From Pseudomonadota bacterium (GTDB lineage Bacteria > Pseudomonadota > Gammaproteobacteria > Burkholderiales > Thiobacillaceae): a stretch of DNA of 10,519 nt. The notes beneath the pieces are model-generated. The model did no database searches and was not told the origin of the DNA. It was given only the letters and a program-made list of their open reading frames with translations. The stretch lies in assembly GCA_021791235.1 (NCBI GenBank), contig JAJYXA010000599.1:1-10519 (forward strand), in the 5' to 3' direction. Shown here one piece after another: positions 6,133-10,519 of the stretch; the first letter of the stretch is position 1; the number at the start of each line of letters is the position of its first letter. The translations under genes were made by a program, and so were the position numbers.

Positions 6133-7722
6133 TCAGAAGCCCATGTTGACCGAGGCCGTAATCCTGTTTTCTTCGTAGTCGGCGCTCGCCACGTTCGAAT
6201 CCCGTTGGGTATGGCGGAAAGTCAACGCGCCGCTGAGTTTCTCGGCGAAGCGGTGGTTGAGGCCGAGGCTGAGACTGAGAAGATCGTCCTCCCGGGCCGG
6301 CCCGCCCGCCAGTACGCCATCGACACTCGTGCGGATGAGCGACAGGCTGCTGCTGGCGGTGGTTTGGGGCGACATCCGGTAGCTGACGGAACCCGTCACC
6401 CCCCGAACATGATCCTTCGCATCGCCGAACAGCTGATACAGCCGTCGCGTGTCGTGCGCCGACAGCCCGAACCCGAGGCGGCCGACGTCCCATGACACGC
6501 CGGCGGTGAATCTCTTGATGATGAAGATGCCGTTGGCGCTTGAAATGTTGAGCAAGCCTGCGGCAACCAGATCAGCCGTGGAAATGCCGTAGTTGTTGAA
6601 AAAGAGCGCCAGTTCGCCCGCCGTAACCGGCCCGATACAAGCACCCGGATTGGTCTGGGTCTCTATGAGCGATCCGTTGCACACCCAGAAAATACGGCTG
6701 CTCTGCTCCAGAAACTGTTGCGTGATATCGCTGACGTCCTCGGAATAGCGCACCGTCCACCGCGACATGCGGGTACGATGGCTGCCGGAAAGGCTGAAGA
6801 CGCTGCCGAAATAGCGCTCGCCCGCCGAGGCCTCGACGCTGGTGCGGCGCGTGGGCGACCAGCCGAATCCGGCGCTGTAGAATGAACCCTCGGTCCCGGT
6901 GGCGCTGAGGTAGTCGTTCCAGTCCTGGCCCACCGTGCCGAACACGCGGAATTTGCGGGTCAGCGCATAGCCGACGGTGGCGCTGGCGCGCTCGAAGGTG
7001 GTGTCGGCATTGGCGGCGGCCGTGGCCGCATTGCGGTTCTCCGCCTTGCGAATGGAGTAATTCAGCCCCCAGCTGAGATCGTTGAAGCGGGTGCCGCTGG
7101 TGAGTCCCGCCGTGAATGCGTTCACGTTGGAGTTGGCGGTGCCGCTGTTCTCGAAAATCGCCCCGCTGGCGGTATAGCGCGCCTGCGCATTGGCGAAGGT
7201 GCCGAGACGTTTCTGGATGTAGGGGCTGATCGAATACATGCCGACGGTGGCGCGGTTGCTGGCGTTGATTTCGGCATCGGCGGGCGATCCGAGCAGCGAA
7301 ATCAATTCCTGCGAGATGCGTGCATTGCCGTCGATGAACAGGAAATCCTCGACCAGTTCTGCTTTGCCGGCGGCGTTGAGGTTGTGATAAAGGTCGGTGC
7401 TTTGATCTTCGCCGAATCTGGCCACACCGGTAAGACCGTAGTTCATGGAGGCCTGGATGCGACGCGACCCCTGGGAGCGCAGGCTGAAGCCCGGCGTCAC
7501 GCTCAGGATCAGCGCATCTTCGGGATTGGTCGCGCTCTGGTTGGCATTGTCGGTATAGGTGGACGACGCCCGGACGCTGGGCTCCAGGCGCCAGTCGAGG
7601 GCGTGCGCAGGCACTGCGCATGCCATCGCCATGGAAACGGAAAAAGCGCCTGCCAGCGGAATCCGGCTGGGCAGCGCTGTCCCGGCGCAGCGCGGGCGGC
7701 GCCTATTTGCCGTAACTGCCAT
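6133..7722 (-). CDS. Outer-membrane beta-barrel protein of XrtA/PEP-CTERM loci (TIGR03016 type)
   Basis: About 529 residues. A signal peptide is clear: a basic start (RRRPR), a hydrophobic stretch at about 21-38, and a likely cleavage AHA|LDW after residue 41. The mature protein is built of alternating amphipathic strands rich in Tyr, Ser, Thr, Gly and Asn, with repeated Arg/Asn turns. It ends in SVNMGF, a terminal Phe typical of Bam-inserted barrels. A long insert at about 340-405 carries two Cys (348 and 362), probably a disulfide-closed extracellular loop. The family is tied to exosortase A EPS loci but has no assigned function; a role in polymer passage or anchoring is inferred. The start is uncertain: ATG 7722, ATG 7731 and GTG 7746 are in frame, none with a good SD. 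All three overlap the kinase gene end (7703), so coupling is likely. Confidence 0.88.
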   Translation of the reverse strand: MAVTANRRRPRCAGTALPSRIPLAGAFSVSMAMACAVPAHALDWRLEPSVRASSTYTDNANQSATNPEDALILSVTPGFSLRSQGSRRIQASMNYGLTGVARFGEDQSTDLYHNLNAAGKAELVEDFLFIDGNARISQELISLLGSPADAEINASNRATVGMYSISPYIQKRLGTFANAQARYTASGAIFENSGTANSNVNAFTAGLTSGTRFNDLSWGLNYSIRKAENRNAATAAANADTTFERASATVGYALTRKFRVFGTVGQDWNDYLSATGTEGSFYSAGFGWSPTRRTSVEASAGERYFGSVFSLSGSHRTRMSRWTVRYSEDVSDITQQFLEQSSRIFWVCNGSLIETQTNPGACIGPVTAGELALFFNNYGISTADLVAAGLLNISSANGIFIIKRFTAGVSWDVGRLGFGLSAHDTRRLYQLFGDAKDHVRGVTGSVSYRMSPQTTASSSLSLIRTSVDGVLAGGPAREDDLLSLSLGLNHRFAEKLSGALTFRHTQRDSNVASADYEENRITASVNMGF

Positions 7723-8647
7723 AGTAGCCATAGTAGTAATCCGCACCCGGGGTCGGCGTGGTCTTGTTCAGCAGCATGCCCACCACTTCGCATGACTGGA
7801 TGTGGCTCAAGGCTTCGCGCACCGCTTCCTGCGAGGTTCTCTCGGCTTCCACCACCATGACGATCTGCCCCATGTGGGTCGCCAGCACGCTGGCTTCGCT
7901 GGTCGCCAGCAGCGGCGGGGAATCGAACAGGATGATACGGTCGGGGTAACGATTCCCGATGTCCTCGACCAGGCGGGTCATGGCGGCGCTGGCGAGAAGC
8001 TCGGTCGCGCGTTTGTAGGTGCGGCCGGCGGGCAGTACCGTCAGCTTGGCTATGTCGGTGCGGATCAGCACGTCGGACAGCCTCAGGTCCTTGTCCTGCA
8101 GCACGTCGAGCAGGCCCTTGTCGGCGTGGATGCCGAGATACTCGGGGATGCGCGGTTTGGCGACGTCGGCGTCGACCAGCAGCACGGTGCGATCCATTTC
8201 CATCGCCATCGAAATGGCGAGGTTGATGGCGCAGAAGCTCTTGCCTTCGCCCGGCAGCGAACTGGTGATCATGATGAGGTTGCCGTTCCTGACCCGCGCG
8301 GTGCCCTGGCCGAAGGCATTGGCGATGAGCGGGCGCTTGATGATGCGGAATTCCTCGGCGATCTGGCTTTTCTCGGCGTCCGGCGACACCACGCCCATGC
8401 GGTGCAGGCGCGCCAGGTTGATCGACTGCACCTGGCTGCCGCCTTCCATGGCGATGGTATCCGGCGCGTTGAACACCGGTTCGACCGGCGTGGCGACAAA
8501 GGGGGCGGCGTGGCTGCCGCGCTGTTTGTTGAGCGCGTTTTCGATCAGGCTGGCATCCTCGCGGCCGGAATCGCCATGCTCATTCCTCGTCGCCGGGCCG
8601 GGTGCGCCTGCGCCGATCTTGCCGGCTGCTTTTTCAATAATGCTCAT
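7703..8647 (-). CDS. XrtA-associated bacterial tyrosine autokinase (BY-kinase, TIGR03018 type)
   Basis: A 314-residue cytoplasmic BY-kinase, the separate-kinase half of a Wzc-like system, expected to pair with the membrane chain-length protein encoded just upstream. Walker A is SSLPGEGKS (129-137, Lys136), Walker A' is VLLVDAD (155-161) and Walker B is IILFDSPP (238-245). Before the ATPase domain lies EKSQIAEEFRIIKRPLI (92-108), the EEFR-type oligomerisation helix. The C-terminus ends in a tyrosine cluster YYYGYYGSYGK (304-314) with six Tyr, the expected autophosphorylation sites. Cycles of phosphorylation usually control polymer length. The ATG at 8647 follows a strong AGGAGG. The 3' end overlaps the start of the beta-barrel gene, so the Tyr-cluster codons double as its initiation region. 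About 90 N-terminal residues are low-complexity and probably flexible. Confidence 0.95.
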   Translation of the reverse strand: MSIIEKAAGKIGAGAPGPATRNEHGDSGREDASLIENALNKQRGSHAAPFVATPVEPVFNAPDTIAMEGGSQVQSINLARLHRMGVVSPDAEKSQIAEEFRIIKRPLIANAFGQGTARVRNGNLIMITSSLPGEGKSFCAINLAISMAMEMDRTVLLVDADVAKPRIPEYLGIHADKGLLDVLQDKDLRLSDVLIRTDIAKLTVLPAGRTYKRATELLASAAMTRLVEDIGNRYPDRIILFDSPPLLATSEASVLATHMGQIVMVVEAERTSQEAVREALSHIQSCEVVGMLLNKTTPTPGADYYYGYYGSYGK

Positions 8648-8651
8648 GGTT

Positions 8652-8657
8652 CCTCCT
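8652..8657 (-). promoter_or_regulatory. Shine-Dalgarno AGGAGG for the kinase, overlapping the upstream stop codon
   Basis: AGGAGG lies four bases before the ATG at 8647. Its first two bases are also the last two of the TAG stop (8658-8656) of the chain-length gene, so a ribosome terminating there sits on the next initiation site. Confidence 0.85.
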
Positions 8658-10191
8658 AGCCCGCACGCGACACGACCAGTTGCAGGATCACCACCGCGCC
8701 GTAGGCGGCGATCAGGCTGCCCAGCGCGGCCAGATAGGTCAGCAGGCCCTTGCGCTTGCGGCGGCGGGTTTCATCGGTTTCCACCCGCGCCACCGCGCCC
8801 AGCAGCGGCAGCCCGGTCAGCTCGCGCAGGGTTCGGCGGTCGGTCACGGTGCGGCGCAGCTGGCTCAGCAGGAAGGCCGCCGCGACGCCCGCAGCGAGGC
8901 CGCCCAGGGTCACCATCGAGAGCAGCAGCGGACGGTTCGGCCACGCCGGCTGGCTCGGCACGAAGGGCGGATCGATCACGCGGAAGTCGACGGTGTCGGT
9001 CTTGCTCTCGACCTCGCCCGACATGGTGACGGATTCACGGCGCTTCAGGAGGGCGTCGTAGTTCTGGTGATAGACGTCGTAGTCGCGCATCAGCTGGGTG
9101 TATTCCTGCTCCACCTGCGGAATCATGTTCGACGCCTTGCGCAGTTCGCCATAGCGGCGCCGATACTCGGCCACGCGCGCGCTCAGCGATGCGACCGTCG
9201 CATCGGCCTCGGCGATGGCGATGGTGAGCTGCTGATAGACCGGATTCTGGATCCGGGCGCCCGCGGGGTCGGCCTTGCGCTCGGCCAGATCGATTTTCTT
9301 CTGCGCTTCCAGTTTCTCGATCAGGCGTTTGGTCGACTGGATGTCGGGATGCAGGTCGGTGTATTGCAGGCGGAGCAGGTCCATCTGCTTTTCCAGCGCC
9401 TGGATGCGGCCGTCGATCTCGCTGTGGGTCGACACGGCCGCGGCGGCCGCGGTGAGCTCCGGTTCCTCGTCGGCCAGCTGGCGCTTGAGCTGGTTGCGGC
9501 GGTTGACGGCTTCCTGCTGGTCCAGCTGCGCCTGGCGCAGTTGCGCCGAGGTTTCGGCCAGCTTGGCGTAGTAGCCGCCGCCCTGCCCCGGCATCATGCC
9601 GATGTGCTTGCGCTTGAATTCCGTCAGGGCATTTTCGGCGTCGGTGAGCTTCTGCTGATACTGCTGCAACTGCTCCTCGATGAAGCGCTGCGAGCTGGAA
9701 ATGTCTTGACGGGTCTTGCCGAGGCTGGTCTCCACGAAAATGGTCAGGAGCGACTGCACCACTTTTTTCGCCAGGTCGCCGTTGGCATCCTGATAGCTGA
9801 TGGTGTAGAGGTTTTCACGGCCGGCGTCGGCGATGGATATCTTGCTCGCCAGGCCGTCCAGCATGGCCTCGGTCTGCTCCGGGGTTTTCGCCTTGACGTC
9901 CAGATCGGTCATGCGCGCGACCTTTTCCAGCGTCGGGCGGCTGACCAGCTGGCGCGTCATCAGCTTGATCTGCTGCTCGACGTTGGGCTCGGCCGCGAGC
10001 CCCGACAGCAGCGGCTTCAACAGGGTTTGCGTATCCACATAGACGCGCGCCGACGCCTCGTAGCGGTCGGGGATCATCATTACCCAGGTCCAGCCGACGA
10101 TGCACACCAGCCAGGCCACTGCCACGCCCCACCAGCGGCGGTGCCAGGCGGCCTTGGCATACCCCAGAATTTGCTGCAGCACTTGATCCAT
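8656..10191 (-). CDS. XrtA-associated polysaccharide chain-length determinant (Wzz/GumC-like PCP, TIGR03007 type)
   Basis: A 511-residue inner-membrane polysaccharide co-polymerase that sets EPS chain length and links polymerisation to export, with the downstream kinase as its cytoplasmic partner. The N-terminal Wzz domain follows a first membrane segment (about 21-40) and includes YEASARVYVDTQTLLKPLL (44-62). A long periplasmic coiled coil rich in Gln, Glu and Lys runs from about 165 to 400. A proline-rich stretch VIDPPFVPSQPAWPNRP ends near 421, followed by a second membrane segment (about 422-446). A third hydrophobic segment (about 483-507) at the extreme C-terminus follows a basic RRRKRK patch; three segments are usual for this subfamily. 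There is no kinase domain, consistent with a separate kinase gene. The ATG at 10191 has only a weak GGA about 8 bases before it. Upstream lies a terminator-like hairpin. Confidence 0.94.
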   Translation of the reverse strand: MDQVLQQILGYAKAAWHRRWWGVAVAWLVCIVGWTWVMMIPDRYEASARVYVDTQTLLKPLLSGLAAEPNVEQQIKLMTRQLVSRPTLEKVARMTDLDVKAKTPEQTEAMLDGLASKISIADAGRENLYTISYQDANGDLAKKVVQSLLTIFVETSLGKTRQDISSSQRFIEEQLQQYQQKLTDAENALTEFKRKHIGMMPGQGGGYYAKLAETSAQLRQAQLDQQEAVNRRNQLKRQLADEEPELTAAAAAVSTHSEIDGRIQALEKQMDLLRLQYTDLHPDIQSTKRLIEKLEAQKKIDLAERKADPAGARIQNPVYQQLTIAIAEADATVASLSARVAEYRRRYGELRKASNMIPQVEQEYTQLMRDYDVYHQNYDALLKRRESVTMSGEVESKTDTVDFRVIDPPFVPSQPAWPNRPLLLSMVTLGGLAAGVAAAFLLSQLRRTVTDRRTLRELTGLPLLGAVARVETDETRRRKRKGLLTYLAALGSLIAAYGAVVILQLVVSRAG

Positions 10192-10205
10192 GCGGACGTT
10201 CCATC

Positions 10206-10229
10206 AAAAAGCGCCGCAAAAGGCGGCGC
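10206..10229 (-). terminator. Intrinsic terminator-like hairpin between the export and chain-length genes
   Basis: Read on the minus strand, GCGCCGC, loop CTTTT, GCGGCGC form a perfect 7-bp GC-rich stem (10223-10229 with 10211-10217). A TTTTT run at 10210-10206 follows immediately. This is a classic Rho-independent terminator shape. It lies 8 bases after the export gene stop (10238) and its T-tract ends 14 bases before the chain-length start codon. In the middle of a co-oriented cluster it is more likely a partial terminator or attenuator than a full stop. Confidence 0.75.
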
Positions 10230-10237
10230 AGACACAC

Positions 10238-10519
10238 TCAGAACAGGCTTTCGGGCACCACCAGCACATCGCCCGGCCGCATGTCGACGTTGGCCGAAAT
10301 GTCGCCGCCTCTCAACAGGTCTTCCAGGCGCACGCCGAGGCGTTCCTGCTTGCCGTCCACGGTGCGCAGGATGTAGGCCTTGTTGCCCGCGGCAAAATCG
10401 GTGATGCCGCCGACCGCAATCATCAGGTCGATCAGGCTCATTTTTTCACGGTAGTTCAGCGCCTGCGGCTTGGCCGCCTCGCCGATCACGCGCAACTGCT
10501 GGTCGAACGGACCGGTGCC
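10238..10519 (-). CDS. XrtA-associated polysaccharide export protein (Wza/EpsE-like, TIGR03027 type), C-terminal 93 residues; cut by the window edge
   Basis: The visible part is the C-terminus of an outer-membrane polysaccharide export (OPX) lipoprotein, expected to be the exit pore for EPS. It holds a SLBB-type ligand-binding domain. FDQQLRVIGEAAKPQALNY begins the repeat, MSLIDLMIAVGGITDFAAGNKAYILR is the helix-loop typical of the family, and a second strand set ends in VDMRPGDVLVVPESLF before the TGA at 10238. The frame is open to the window edge, so the true start, signal peptide, lipobox and PES domain lie outside. A frame start near 10495 (TTG) is internal to the domain and is not the gene start. 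The position just before the chain-length and kinase genes is the standard order in exosortase A clusters. Confidence 0.92.
   Translation of the reverse strand, partial: GTGPFDQQLRVIGEAAKPQALNYREKMSLIDLMIAVGGITDFAAGNKAYILRTVDGKQERLGVRLEDLLRGGDISANVDMRPGDVLVVPESLF

Noticed and set aside
6053..6493. An upstream in-frame extension of the ATPase gene.
   Set aside because: It would run through the sigma-54-like site and the barrel gene's 3' end. The conserved ATPase N-terminus starts at the ATG at 6052.
10192..10237. A second promoter between the export and chain-length genes.
   Set aside because: No -35/-10 or -24/-12 pattern is seen, and the gap is almost filled by the terminator-like hairpin.
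8680..10404. A 574-codon plus-strand open frame.
   Set aside because: It is antisense to the chain-length gene and the end of the export gene; the minus-strand proteins are clearly real.

Overview
The window is one end-to-end piece of an exopolysaccharide (EPS) gene cluster of the exosortase A / PEP-CTERM type (XrtA, formerly EpsH). All ten recognisable genes lie on the minus strand, so transcription runs from position 10519 towards 1. High GC by eye, tight gene packing and this particular gene order point to a Gram-negative proteobacterium, most likely a betaproteobacterium (Thiobacillus/Zoogloea/Azoarcus-like). The genus cannot be fixed from the sequence alone.

Layout in transcription order: (1) the C-terminal part of the outer-membrane polysaccharide export protein, entering from the right edge; (2) a Wzz/GumC-like chain-length determinant; (3) an XrtA-type BY-kinase; (4) a TIGR03016-type outer-membrane beta-barrel; (5) an ExeA-like AAA ATPase (TIGR03015 type); (6) UDP-GlcNAc 2-epimerase WecB; (7) a NodB-fold polysaccharide deacetylase; (8) a FemAB-type GNAT-fold protein; (9) a GT4 glycosyltransferase of the exosortase-associated 'stp1' type; (10) the N-terminal 218 residues of exosortase A, leaving at the left edge with its catalytic Cys visible. 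No gene is frameshifted; only the two edge genes are cut, by the window.

How they work together (inferred from known families): WecB supplies the UDP-ManNAc precursor and the glycosyltransferase builds the repeat unit. The chain-length protein and its partner kinase control polymer length and export. The export protein and perhaps the beta-barrel form the outer-membrane exit, and the deacetylase modifies the polymer. Exosortase A processes PEP-CTERM proteins destined for the surface or the EPS matrix. The jobs of the ATPase, the FemAB-like protein and the TIGR03016 barrel are not known.

Most junctions are a few bases or overlap: ATGA between glycosyltransferase and xrtA, about 20 bp between kinase and barrel, and a stop codon inside the next gene's Shine-Dalgarno (SD) site. 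Three junctions are looser and each holds something. At 10192-10237 there is a textbook terminator-like hairpin with a T-tract. At 6053-6132 there is a near-consensus sigma-54 (-24/-12) promoter followed by a GC hairpin at the predicted RNA start. At 1873-2000 there is a long inverted repeat of a dispersed-repeat type. Together these suggest that the apparent single operon is divided into separately regulated blocks.
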